NCBI RefSeq assembly: GCF_001898315.1 | Contig: NZ_MKTQ01000017.1 | Span: forward strand, 29,334-93,333 | DNA from: Microbacterium sp. 70-16 | GTDB taxonomy: Bacteria > Actinomycetota > Actinomycetes > Actinomycetales > Microbacteriaceae | DNA length: 64,000 bases | Direction of reading: 5' to 3' | Shown here: positions 17,449-25,275 of the stretch, in pieces | Layout: each line of letters opens with the position of its first letter | Numbering within the stretch: position 1 is the stretch's first letter | The notes under the pieces: generated by a model | Told to the model about the DNA's origin: nothing | What the model saw: only the letters and a program-made list of their open reading frames with translations | The model's database searches: none | Program-made: the position numbers and the translations under genes

Positions 17449-17839
17449 GGTTTGTGGTCGGATGCCCGAGAGCGACTTCGTCGAGCTGGCGGTTGAGATC
17501 TTCGGGATGCTTGCCGATGCGACGCGCGTGCGGTTGATTCTGGCGTTGCGTGAGGCCGGGGAGCTGTCCGTGAACGACCTGGCGGAGATGGTGGATAAGG
17601 CCCCGCCGTCGGTGTCGCAGCATCTTGCCAAGCTCCGGCTGGCGCGTATCGTCTCGACCCGGCAGGACGGGACCCGGGTGTTTTACCGGCTGGAGAATGA
17701 GCACGCGTCGCAGCTGGTCCGAGATGCGATCTTCCAGGCCGAGCACTCCCTGGGCGGCACCCCCCGCCACCACCACCCGGAGGCGGCCACGGTAGAAACC
17801 GCCTCCGCAGAACCGCGCCTTCAGAGCGCGGACGTATGA
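17432..17839 (+). CDS. ArsR/SmtB-family metal-responsive repressor (controls P1B-4 ATPase)
   Basis: A 135-residue winged-helix repressor. LADATRVRLILALREAGELSV leads to the recognition helix PSVSQHLAKLRLARIV and the wing TRQDGTRVFYRL. The last helix NEHASQLVRDAIFQAEH holds His/Asp/Glu ligands in the place of the alpha-5 zinc/cobalt/nickel site of SmtB/NmtR-type sensors, and a His-rich tail (PRHHHPEA) may add ligands. The start is in the palindromic operator. Its stop overlaps the ATPase start (ATGA at 17836), so the two are co-translated. Expected effector: a divalent metal exported by the ATPase. Confidence 0.9.
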   Translation: MNADSKVCGRMPESDFVELAVEIFGMLADATRVRLILALREAGELSVNDLAEMVDKAPPSVSQHLAKLRLARIVSTRQDGTRVFYRLENEHASQLVRDAIFQAEHSLGGTPRHHHPEAATVETASAEPRLQSADV

Positions 17840-19734
17840 GCATCCTCACCGAACCGGGGCTGCGCCCTGGGGGCCGGGCACTGCCGAAGCCACCATCGAT
17901 CTTCGTCACCGGGGCACGTTTGCCCGAGGTGCGGTGGGCGGCTCTTGCTCTGTTGCTGTTTCTGGTCGCGTGGCCGCTGCAGGTGGCCGGTGCCCCGGAG
18001 CCGGTGTGGTGGACGCTGTATCTTGTCGGGTACGTTGCGGGCGGGTGGGAGCCGGCCTGGGCGGGTCTGACGGCGCTTCGGAACAAGGTTCTCGACGTGG
18101 ATCTGTTGATGATCGTCGCCGCGATCGCCGCCGCCGCGATCGGACAGGTGTTCGATGGCGCGCTTCTGATCGTCATCTTCGCCACCAGCGGCGCCCTTGA
18201 AGCTCTCGTCACTCAGCGCACCGCGGACTCCGTGAGCAGCCTCTTGACGCTCGCACCAGAACACGCCACACGCCTCACCCGCCGCCGGGACCGTGAGGAC
18301 CTGGCGGAGGTTCCGACATCCGCTCTGGAGGTCGGGGATCTGATCCTGGTGCGCCCCGGTGAGCGCATCGGCGCGGACGGGATCGTGGTCGACGGGGTCA
18401 GCGAAGTCGACCAGGCAGCGATGACCGGGGAGTCGATGCCGGTCCGACGCGGCGAAGGGCAGGACGTGCTCTCCGGAACCGTGAACGGCACCGGCGCTCT
18501 CACCGTCCGGGTCACCCGCCCCGCCAGCGAGTCCGTCATCGCCCGGGTGGTGACGATGGTGTCCGAGGCCTCGGAGACGAAGTCCCAACGGCAGATGTTC
18601 ATCGAGAAGGTCGAGCAACGATATTCCCTCGGTGTGGTCGCGGCGACCCTGCTGGTGTTCTTCGTCCCGTTGATGTTCGGTACCGACTTCCGGGAGGCGC
18701 TGCTGCGCGCGATCACCTTCATGATCGTGGCATCTCCGTGTGCGGTGGTCCTCTCCACCATGCCGCCGTTGCTCGCGTCGATCGCGAACGCGGGACGGCA
18801 CGGGGTGCTGGTCAAATCCGCGACCGTGATGGAACGCCTCGGCCGGACCTCGCTGGTCGCGTTCGATAAGACCGGAACGCTCACCCACGGCGCCCCCGTA
18901 GTGAGAGACGTCACCGCACGGCCCGGGCACACCCGCCAGTCGGTGCTGGCGTGGGCGGCCGCTGTAGAGCAGCACAGCGAGCACCCGATCGGGCGGGCCA
19001 TCGTCCGCGCCGTCCCGGAGGGCACCACCCCTGCTACGAACTTTCGGGCGATCCCCGGCCACGGGGTCGAAGGGGTCGTCGACGGGCGCCTGGTCCGCGT
19101 CGTGCAGACGGTTGACGGATCGGGCACGGTCGGCACGATCGTGGACGTCCTGGTCGATAATGAACCTGTCGGAACGCTCACCCTCGATGACGCACTCCGC
19201 CCGGACGCAGCCTCCTCGGTCGCACGAACCGAAGCCCTCACCGCATCGCCGGTGCACCTGCTCACCGGGGACAACGACCGCACCGCCACAGACATCGCCG
19301 CACGCACCGGGATTCGTGTCGTCCACGCCCGGCTGCTCCCCGCTGACAAGGCTGACGCGGTGAAACGACTCGAGGATGACGGCGCCACCGTGATGGTCGT
19401 CGGCGACGGGGTCAACGACGCCCCCGCTCTGGCTGCGGCCAGTATCGGCGTCGCGATGGGTCGGCACGGCTCCGACCTGGCCCTGGATACTGCAGATGCG
19501 GTGATCATCCGCGACGAGCTGTCGGCGGTGCCGGCGGTGATCAACCTGTCTCGCAAAGCGCACCGGTATGTGGTGGCGAACCTGATCATCGCCGCGACCT
19601 TCATCACCGTGCTGGTGACATGGGACCTGATCGCCACATTACCGTTGCCGCTCGCGGTGGCCGGACACGAAGGATCTACCGTCATCGTCGCCCTCAATGG
19701 GCTGCGACTGCTACGTAAGAGCGCCTGGACATGA
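17836..19734 (+). CDS. P1B-4-type metal-exporting ATPase (CtpD/CoaT-like)
   Basis: A 632-residue P-type ATPase without an N-terminal metal-binding domain. Actuator loop TGESMPV; SPC motif in the sixth helix (FMIVASPCAVVLSTMPPL) and HEGST in the last helices, the pair that defines P1B-4 pumps for Co2+, Zn2+/Cd2+ or Fe2+. Phosphorylation site DKTGTLTHG; HP dipeptide in SEHPIGRAI; GDGVNDAPAL. Length fits the subfamily. It lies in an operon with the ArsR repressor upstream and a thioredoxin-like ferredoxin downstream. The metal cannot be settled from motifs alone. Confidence 0.9.
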   Translation: MSILTEPGLRPGGRALPKPPSIFVTGARLPEVRWAALALLLFLVAWPLQVAGAPEPVWWTLYLVGYVAGGWEPAWAGLTALRNKVLDVDLLMIVAAIAAAAIGQVFDGALLIVIFATSGALEALVTQRTADSVSSLLTLAPEHATRLTRRRDREDLAEVPTSALEVGDLILVRPGERIGADGIVVDGVSEVDQAAMTGESMPVRRGEGQDVLSGTVNGTGALTVRVTRPASESVIARVVTMVSEASETKSQRQMFIEKVEQRYSLGVVAATLLVFFVPLMFGTDFREALLRAITFMIVASPCAVVLSTMPPLLASIANAGRHGVLVKSATVMERLGRTSLVAFDKTGTLTHGAPVVRDVTARPGHTRQSVLAWAAAVEQHSEHPIGRAIVRAVPEGTTPATNFRAIPGHGVEGVVDGRLVRVVQTVDGSGTVGTIVDVLVDNEPVGTLTLDDALRPDAASSVARTEALTASPVHLLTGDNDRTATDIAARTGIRVVHARLLPADKADAVKRLEDDGATVMVVGDGVNDAPALAAASIGVAMGRHGSDLALDTADAVIIRDELSAVPAVINLSRKAHRYVVANLIIAATFITVLVTWDLIATLPLPLAVAGHEGSTVIVALNGLRLLRKSAWT

Positions 19735-19774
19735 GAACCACTTGCCGCCCAGCCCTGTCTATCGGAGGCCGATC

Positions 19775-20233
19775 ATGACACCCAAACGTCCCGCCGCGGC
19801 CGCGTCCGCGTTGGATTCCGAGAACGCGCTGGTCATCGTCTGTCGCGGCGGTGACTGTGGGAGCCGGCGAAAGCACCCCGCCGTCGATCATGCCGCGCAG
19901 CTCACGACCATCCGTACCCGCGTCGGCGGCGCGGCCGAGGTGTTGGTCAGCAAGTGTCTCGACGCGTGCGAGCACTCCAACGTCATCGTCGTCGTCCCAG
20001 GACAGGAAGATCGCACCCGGGGAGCCGAGCCGGTCTGGCTGGGCGAGGTCAATGACCCCGACGTCACCGCCGATCTGATCGACTGGGTCACCTCTCCCAC
20101 ACCTTGGTCAGTGCAGCCGCCCACGCTCGTCGACATCCACACCTTCACCCCCACCCGCCGCAGCCGCCACGAACTGGAAGATCCGGACACGGTGCCCGCA
20201 GCGCGCCCTACCCGTCGCGGCCGGAAGAGATAG
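19775..20233 (+). CDS. Thioredoxin-like (2Fe-2S) ferredoxin domain protein
   Basis: 152 residues. Four cysteines are placed as C-R-G-G-D-C (residues about 30-35) and C-L-D-A-C (about 67-71), the set used by thioredoxin-like [2Fe-2S] ferredoxins (as in NuoE-like and (2Fe-2S) ferredoxin-domain proteins). The C-terminal third is basic and low in structure (RPTRRGRKR). The start at 19775 is supported by GGAGG upstream. It lies 40 bases after the P1B-4 ATPase and probably shares its operon; a role in iron/cobalt handling or electron transfer fits but is unproven. Confidence 0.75.
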   Translation: MTPKRPAAAASALDSENALVIVCRGGDCGSRRKHPAVDHAAQLTTIRTRVGGAAEVLVSKCLDACEHSNVIVVVPGQEDRTRGAEPVWLGEVNDPDVTADLIDWVTSPTPWSVQPPTLVDIHTFTPTRRSRHELEDPDTVPAARPTRRGRKR

Positions 20234-20322
20234 GCCCGACAACTGGTCGTGACCCCGATCTTTCAAGGACGTCCGGTGAGGGGAGCGCAAAGGCGGGGTG
20301 CGTCGTGGTCCCATGGTGAGCG

Positions 20323-20913
20323 CTATTCAGTGGGGCATGCACGCTCCGCTGATTCCTCGAACACCGGCACGGGTCGGGTCTGTGCTTGCTCAGCTGTTGC
20401 CGCGACGCCATTGCGTTCGATGTCTTGGATGAGCCAGTCCATCTCGAGAATCTCGCGGCGTTGCGCTTCGCTGATCTCGACAGCGAGCTCGCAGACGCGG
20501 ACGTCCTGGATTTGAGCGCGTTCGGCCCGGGTGATCGCCATGGAGTGGTGGGGAATCATGGCGCGCATGAAGGCCGTGTCGTCAACAGTGATCTGACTGC
20601 GGTCGAGGACGACGCCGCCTCCGACCAGCAGCACGCCCGCGGTGATGATGGCGATGTTGGCTTTGGTGTTCTTGTACATGCTCAGCATCCAGCCGAGCAT
20701 GATGAGCACCATCGTGCCACCCATGGTGAGCGTCATGAACACCCGGCTTTCACTGAAACGGACGTGAGCCCATTCCCAGGAGCCAACGAACATCACCCAG
20801 TACATCACCACCATCGCGGTGAGTATCATCGCCGCGAATCGGATGTACATGTTCATCTGCTTGCGGGGCTTGTGCTGTCCCTGATCGGTGCCGGTTTTCT
20901 TGTCTGTCGGCAT
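20323..20913 (-). CDS. DUF305 membrane protein
   Basis: 196 residues with three transmembrane helices near residues 26-45, 58-78 and 83-103. A DUF305-type domain follows: AFMRAMIPHHSMAITRAERA, with a His pair and a four-helix pattern, then ISEAQRREILEMDWLI. DUF305 proteins are ferritin-like and common in copper islands. The start at 20913 has AAGGAGGG about 8 nt upstream; a longer frame running into the neighbour is a shadow. It is downstream of, and same-stranded with, the cysteine-rich copper-storage-like gene, suggesting joint copper handling at the envelope. Confidence 0.85.
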   Translation of the reverse strand: MPTDKKTGTDQGQHKPRKQMNMYIRFAAMILTAMVVMYWVMFVGSWEWAHVRFSESRVFMTLTMGGTMVLIMLGWMLSMYKNTKANIAIITAGVLLVGGGVVLDRSQITVDDTAFMRAMIPHHSMAITRAERAQIQDVRVCELAVEISEAQRREILEMDWLIQDIERNGVAATAEQAQTRPVPVFEESAERACPTE

Positions 20914-20974
20914 GAAGGTCGGCCCTCCTTTTCGTTTCGGTGTTTCGGCCGGGGCCGGAGGTGTCGAACCGTGG

Positions 20975-21379
20975 TCAGAGGGCTTGGAGCAGTTCGGTGC
21001 ACGCTCGCTCGCAGCGTCGGCACGCTTCGGCACAGATGCGGCAGTGCTCGTGCATGTCTTCGTGTAGCTCGCATTCGCTGGCGCAGCTGGCGCATGCAGT
21101 GCGGCAGGCCTCGAGCGTTGCTCGGGTGAGGTTGGCGTCGTAGCCGGTATGGCGGGACAGTATGCGTGCTGTTGCATCGCACAGGTCGGCGCAGTCGAGG
21201 TTCGTGCGGATGCATTTGATGAGATCCGCGACCATGTCTTCGCTGAGGCAGGCGTCGGCGCATGCGGTGCAGGCCTGTGCGCACTCCACACACGCGTCAA
21301 TGCAGGTGGAGAGCGCTTCTTGGTCGATACCGCCGAGATCCTTTGGATACGTTCGCAGCATTTCTGCGGTGGTGGACAT
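20975..21379 (-). CDS. Four-helix-bundle cysteine-rich copper-storage-like protein (DUF326)
   Basis: A 134-residue protein with 18 cysteines arranged in CxxxC and CxxC steps along predicted helices (CIDACVECAQACTACADAC, then CRTACASCASEC, then CAEACRRCERAC). This matches cytosolic Csp3/YhjQ-type copper storage proteins, whose tetramers line a bundle interior with Cu(I)-thiolates. No signal peptide is evident, so it is likely cytoplasmic. GGAAGGAA precedes the ATG. It is followed by DUF305 with a 61-bp gap. It would buffer copper in the same island that carries the broken CopB pump. Confidence 0.88.
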   Translation of the reverse strand: MSTTAEMLRTYPKDLGGIDQEALSTCIDACVECAQACTACADACLSEDMVADLIKCIRTNLDCADLCDATARILSRHTGYDANLTRATLEACRTACASCASECELHEDMHEHCRICAEACRRCERACTELLQAL

Positions 21380-21515
21380 GGCTGTTTCCTTCCGTCGTTG
21401 ATCGTTCGACGATTACTACGGTTCGCGCGCCTCAGCGCGACTGCAAGGGGGTTGTATGCCGTATCCCCGTGGGGTAGCCGACCAATGCTGGCAGCGACGC
21501 CGACCTCCGCTGGCG

Positions 21516-21931
21516 CTACTCGCGCGTTTTGGCGATCGCGAGGAGCGCGGCAAGCCCGTCGGGTGTTCCTGGCCAGTTTCGCTCAAGGGCGTCCATGCCG
21601 GCGTGTGTGATGGCGAAGCGCAACCCGATCGCGACGAGGATCGCGTCGTCGAGGTATCCGAGTACCGGGATGAAGTCGGGGACCAGGTCGATCGGTAACA
21701 GCAGATAGACGAGAAGGCCACCCAGCCACCACCGGGTAGGGCGCGGCACACCCTTGTCGAAGGCCAGACGTTTGATGAGCCGGACGGCGTCGGGGCCAGA
21801 CGGGCCATTTCCCGCCAATCGATGGAGCGGTCAGCTCGCCGGTAGTGAACAAGCAGCGCAACAATCAACGCACCCCACAAAAGCGCGATACCACCGAGGA
21901 CACTGAGAAGAATCTGCAACCAGAACGGCAT
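21516..21931 (-). pseudogene. DUF1232 (YkvA-type) membrane protein with a frameshift
   Basis: The frame from 21931 begins MPFWLQILLSVLGGIALLWG (helix) and reaches DRSIDWREMARLAP. The protein then continues sensibly only in another frame: DAVRLIKRLAFDKG..., LLVYLLLPIDLVPDFIPVLG (DUF1232 core), ending at 21516. One missing C in the run CCCC (minus strand, at about 21795-21792) would restore a single frame. Either the gene is broken or the run is a sequencing slip. A TTG at 21818 could start the second half alone. Confidence 0.75.
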
Positions 21932-21942
21932 GCGTGCGGACC

Positions 21943-22953
21943 TCAGCTCACCGGGGATCGCCCGCGACCCGGGACTCCCGGATCGGACACCCCTCCGCGA
22001 GGCGACACCGCACCCGTGCCATCCGTGTGTTCGTGCGACTGCTCGCGTGCGTGATCGTCGCCGCTGGAGTCCTCCCCGGCGGCGGAATCAGCAGGAGGGG
22101 GAGTCCTCCCGGGGCGGTAGGGCGAGAGTTCCGGATCGGAGTGGCGGATGCTCTGGATGACGAGCAGGCCGATGCCGACGAGGACGACGGCGAAGGATGC
22201 CCAGATGTTGGCGGGGATGCCGAGGGGCGCATCACTGGTGGGATCGATGCGGATCGCTTCCAGCCCGCTGCGACCGAGGCCGTACCAGACCAGGTAGAGC
22301 GCGAGGCTGCGCCCCCAGCCCCGAACGAAACGCCGCTCCAGCGCAACGATGAGGGCCGCACCGAGCAGGTTCCAGATCAGCTCGTACAAGAACAGTGGAT
22401 GAAACAGGGTGCCCGCCGGTGCACCGTCGGGGAACATCGGTGCAGTCGGCAGGATCTCCAATCCCCAGGGCAGCGTGGTGGGGAGGCCGAAAAGTTCCTG
22501 GTTGAAATAGTTCCCGAGCCGGCCGATGGCCTGCGCAACGAGCAGAGCGGGAGCCAGCGCGTCAGCGAAGACCCAGAACCGGAGCCCGGCGCGACGGCAC
22601 CCGATATAGACGCCGAGCGCACCGCCGAGAAGGGCCCCGTAGATCGCGTTGCCGCCGTCCCAGATCGCGAACACGTTCCACAGGTTCGCGTCGGGATAGA
22701 AATAGTCCGTGACATGGGTGAACACGTGATAGAAACGCGCGACGACGATCCCCAGCGGTACCGCCCACAACGCGACGTCGATGACGGTCCACGCGGCAAC
22801 TCCGCGTGCGCGAAGCCGGCGGTCGGTGATCAGCACCGCGGTGATGATCCCGGCGATGATGCACAGCGCATAGACATGCACGGTGAGCGGGCCGATCTGG
22901 AAGCTCGCCCACGAGGGATCCGGGCTCGGGATACTTAGCGGTGCGACGATCAC
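21943..22953 (-). CDS. lgt: Prolipoprotein diacylglyceryl transferase (accessory copy)
   Basis: Membrane enzyme that moves diacylglycerol from phosphatidylglycerol to the lipobox Cys of prolipoproteins. About seven transmembrane helices; the signature GRLGNYFNQELFG (Lgt motif with essential Arg and Glu) and HPLFLYE are intact, as is RFYHVFTH. The GTG start at 22953 is chosen for GGAGG 7-11 nt upstream. The C-terminal 60 residues are hydrophilic and His-rich (HAREQSHEHTDG). Located among metal-resistance genes far from core loci, so probably a second, horizontally acquired copy. It is upstream of, and convergent with, nothing obvious; the next gene left is the broken DUF1232. Confidence 0.9.
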   Translation of the reverse strand: MIVAPLSIPSPDPSWASFQIGPLTVHVYALCIIAGIITAVLITDRRLRARGVAAWTVIDVALWAVPLGIVVARFYHVFTHVTDYFYPDANLWNVFAIWDGGNAIYGALLGGALGVYIGCRRAGLRFWVFADALAPALLVAQAIGRLGNYFNQELFGLPTTLPWGLEILPTAPMFPDGAPAGTLFHPLFLYELIWNLLGAALIVALERRFVRGWGRSLALYLVWYGLGRSGLEAIRIDPTSDAPLGIPANIWASFAVVLVGIGLLVIQSIRHSDPELSPYRPGRTPPPADSAAGEDSSGDDHAREQSHEHTDGTGAVSPRGGVSDPGVPGRGRSPVS

Positions 22954-23078
22954 GGTGCCTCCTCCAACTCGACTTCGACTAGGAACCTTACGCAACGGCG
23001 TGCCCATGGCAACCGACTGGGTGACCCGGCATCGCTCCACCGCAATAGAGAACGGGGACATCCGAACCAAGACCTATC

Positions 23079-23108
23079 TTAGTATGTAAGCATGCATGCA
23101 GATACTAA
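23079..23108 (+). promoter_or_regulatory. ArsR operator overlapping its own start codon (copy 2)
   Basis: A 30-bp palindrome with perfect 7-bp arms TTAGTAT / ATACTAA. The ATG of the second arsR (23092) begins at position 14, the same offset as in the first ArsR operator (17419-17448). The core GCATGCATGC is itself symmetric. No ribosome-binding site precedes the ATG, so expression is probably leaderless. Confidence 0.7.
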
Positions 23109-23436
23109 TATAGATCGGTTGCAGTCGGATGGCCCGTTCGTTGAGGTGGCGGTGGAGGTGTTCCGGTTGCTCGCAGATGCGACACGGATTCGCATCGTCC
23201 TCGCCCTCCAAGAGGGGGAACTGTCGGTGAGCGCTCTCGCCGAGCTCGTGGACCGCAGCCCTGCGGCCGTGTCGCAGCATCTCGCGAAGTTGCGGTGGGG
23301 GAAGATCGTGCGGGTTCGCCAGGACGGCAACCGGATGTTCTACCGGCTCACGGACGAGCACGCGCAGCGCCTGGTCACCGAAGCGATTCTGCAAGCGGAA
23401 CATGCTGTCGAAGACACCCCTCGGCACCACTCATGA
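23092..23436 (+). CDS. ArsR/SmtB-family metal-responsive repressor (controls MFS exporter)
   Basis: A 114-residue paralogue of the repressor at 17432: LLADATRIRIVLALQEGELSV, recognition helix AAVSQHLAKLRWGKIV, wing RQDGNRMFYRL, and the alpha-5 ligand helix DEHAQRLVTEAILQAEH. The first residues (MHADTN) resemble those of copy 1 (MNADSK) because the operator is shared with the coding start. Its stop overlaps the MFS ATG (ATGA at 23433). It probably senses a divalent metal and represses its own two-gene operon. Confidence 0.9.
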   Translation: MHADTNIDRLQSDGPFVEVAVEVFRLLADATRIRIVLALQEGELSVSALAELVDRSPAAVSQHLAKLRWGKIVRVRQDGNRMFYRLTDEHAQRLVTEAILQAEHAVEDTPRHHS

Positions 23437-24674
23437 TCCAGGTTCTTCGCAACCGGACGTACCGGTCGCTGTTTTCCGCGCAGGTGATCGCACTGGTCGG
23501 CACGGGGCTGCTCACCGTCGCACTTGGTTTGCTGGCGTTCGATCTGGCCGGCGCGGCAGCGGGATCGGTGTTGGGGACCGCGTTGACGATCAAGATGGTC
23601 GCGTACGTGGGCGTCGCACCGCTGATCGGCGCGGTCGTGGACCGGCTCCCGAAGAAGGCCGTCCTCGTCAGTGCCGACGCGATCCGGCTGTTGATCGCAG
23701 CGATGCTGCCGTTCGTGACAGAGACATGGCAGATCTATGTGCTGGTGTTCGTGCTGCAGTCCGCATCCGCGACATTCACGCCCGCGTTTCAGTCGCTGAT
23801 CCCTTCAGTGCTCCCCGAACCACGCGACTACACTCGAGCGCTGGCCCTCTCCCGCCTCGCGTACGACCTCGAAGCATTGCTGAGCCCTCTCCTCGCCGCG
23901 GTCCTCTTGACCGTGATCAGCTACAACAACCTGTTCCTGGGCACTGCCGTCGGCTTCGCCGCATCAGCCGCGCTAGTAGTGACGACCAGACTCCCGGCGC
24001 TGTCACACGATCAGCCGGCATCCTCGTTCTGGCAGCGCCTATCGACCGGGATGCGGGTATTCGCCCGCTCGCCCAGCCTGCGGTTTCTGATGCTCACCAA
24101 CATCGTCGTCGCGGCCGGCACCGCGCTCGTTCTGGTGAACTCCGTCGTCTACGCCAAGGGCGTGTTCGGTTTCGACGACGCAGCCCTCGCCGTCGCCCTC
24201 GGCGCTTACGGCGTCGGCTCACTGGTAGTGGCGTTGAACATACCCTGGGTCGTCGAGCGGATCGGAGTGACCCGCACCATGCTTACCGGCACGGCCGTGG
24301 TGGCAAGCGGGCTTGTTGCGGCGATCGGTGTCACGATCATCGCCGTCGACACAGGTACCGGGTGGTGGGCACTGCTGATCGTCTGGCTGATACTCGGCGC
24401 CGGAACCTCACTGATCAACACGCCCTCCTCAAGGCTGCTCGCGGAAGCCTCCACGCCAACGAACCGGAACCTCGTCTACACCGCCCAATTCGCGCTATCC
24501 CACGCCTGCTTCCTCATCACCTACCCGCTCGCCGGATGGCTGGGCGCCACAAGCCTTCCCGCCGCCGCCGAAGCCCTTGCGGGCGTCGGCGTCCTCGGCA
24601 CAATCGCTGCGCTCCTCCTCCACCGCCGCCAAACCCCGCCCGCAGACATCGATCACCTCACGACAACGACCTGA
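23433..24674 (+). CDS. MFS transporter, probable metal or drug exporter
   Basis: A 413-residue major-facilitator protein with about 12 transmembrane helices starting MIQVLRNRTYRSLFSAQVIA. The loop between helices 2 and 3 carries GAVVDRLPKKAVL (motif A, Asp-Arg), and the C-terminal half repeats the fold. It is similar in layout to MFS proteins that sit behind ArsR-type repressors in actinobacteria (nickel/cobalt or other cation efflux). Coupled to the ArsR gene by ATGA. Substrate not readable. The next 280 bases hold no gene. Confidence 0.85.
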   Translation: MIQVLRNRTYRSLFSAQVIALVGTGLLTVALGLLAFDLAGAAAGSVLGTALTIKMVAYVGVAPLIGAVVDRLPKKAVLVSADAIRLLIAAMLPFVTETWQIYVLVFVLQSASATFTPAFQSLIPSVLPEPRDYTRALALSRLAYDLEALLSPLLAAVLLTVISYNNLFLGTAVGFAASAALVVTTRLPALSHDQPASSFWQRLSTGMRVFARSPSLRFLMLTNIVVAAGTALVLVNSVVYAKGVFGFDDAALAVALGAYGVGSLVVALNIPWVVERIGVTRTMLTGTAVVASGLVAAIGVTIIAVDTGTGWWALLIVWLILGAGTSLINTPSSRLLAEASTPTNRNLVYTAQFALSHACFLITYPLAGWLGATSLPAAAEALAGVGVLGTIAALLLHRRQTPPADIDHLTTTT

Positions 24675-24957
24675 AGAACCCACGAAACGCGCGATGGCCG
24701 CGGTGGCTTCCACTGAGATCTACCGCCGGCTTCCTCTCCGCCAAGGACGTAGGGCATCTACTGCGCAGCAGTCAAGGCGGTCATAGAAGAGTCGGCTGCC
24801 GACGGAATTGGCTAGAGAACCCGCCACATCGCTGGTGGGACGATCAGCGGGCGGCATATTCAGTGGTTGCGGACATGCACCAGAGACCGCGATTCGACCC
24901 AGATCGTGTACCCGCAAGCGCGGCGAGGGGTCACATACAGGAGCGTTTGGCGGTGCG

Positions 24958-25275
24958 TCAGCCGTGGCCGATGTTGAGCGCGGCGAGTTGGTCGGAGGTG
25001 CCGCGCGCGATTAGGCGCAATTCCTCATCGCTTTCCTCGGTGCTCCAATCCACGAACGCGCAGCAGCGCCGTTCGACCGCGACGAGGTCTCGCAGGCGCA
25101 AGATTGAGTCCTCGACTTTCGCGTAGTGAACGGTGAGTTGTGTGTCGGTGCGTTCGGAGGACTGCGCGTAGTCGGCGTCGAAGGCCTGCCACTTCTCAAC
25201 CTGCGCCTTGGCCTCGGCGATGGTGGGCAGAGTGCACGCGATCGGAGCTTCGTTGAAGGGGCCGTTGTGTGTCAT
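24958..25275 (-). CDS. Small hypothetical protein with an ERRCC motif, third gene of the CmtR operon
   Basis: 105 residues: MTHNGPFNEAPIACTLPTIAE..., a helical middle (AEAKAQVEKWQAF), and a VAVERRCCAFVDWSTEESDEEL segment. Small proteins with this ERxCC-F pattern occur beside metal-resistance genes in actinobacteria and may bind a thiophilic metal through the Cys pair. Its start overlaps the CDF stop (ATGA at 25272-25275), so it belongs to the CmtR-CDF operon. No confirmed function. Confidence 0.6.
   Translation of the reverse strand: MTHNGPFNEAPIACTLPTIAEAKAQVEKWQAFDADYAQSSERTDTQLTVHYAKVEDSILRLRDLVAVERRCCAFVDWSTEESDEELRLIARGTSDQLAALNIGHG

Noticed and set aside
17821..19563. 580-residue minus-strand frame over the P1B-4 ATPase
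   Set aside because: Shadow frame of a GC-rich gene; the + strand has all ATPase motifs.
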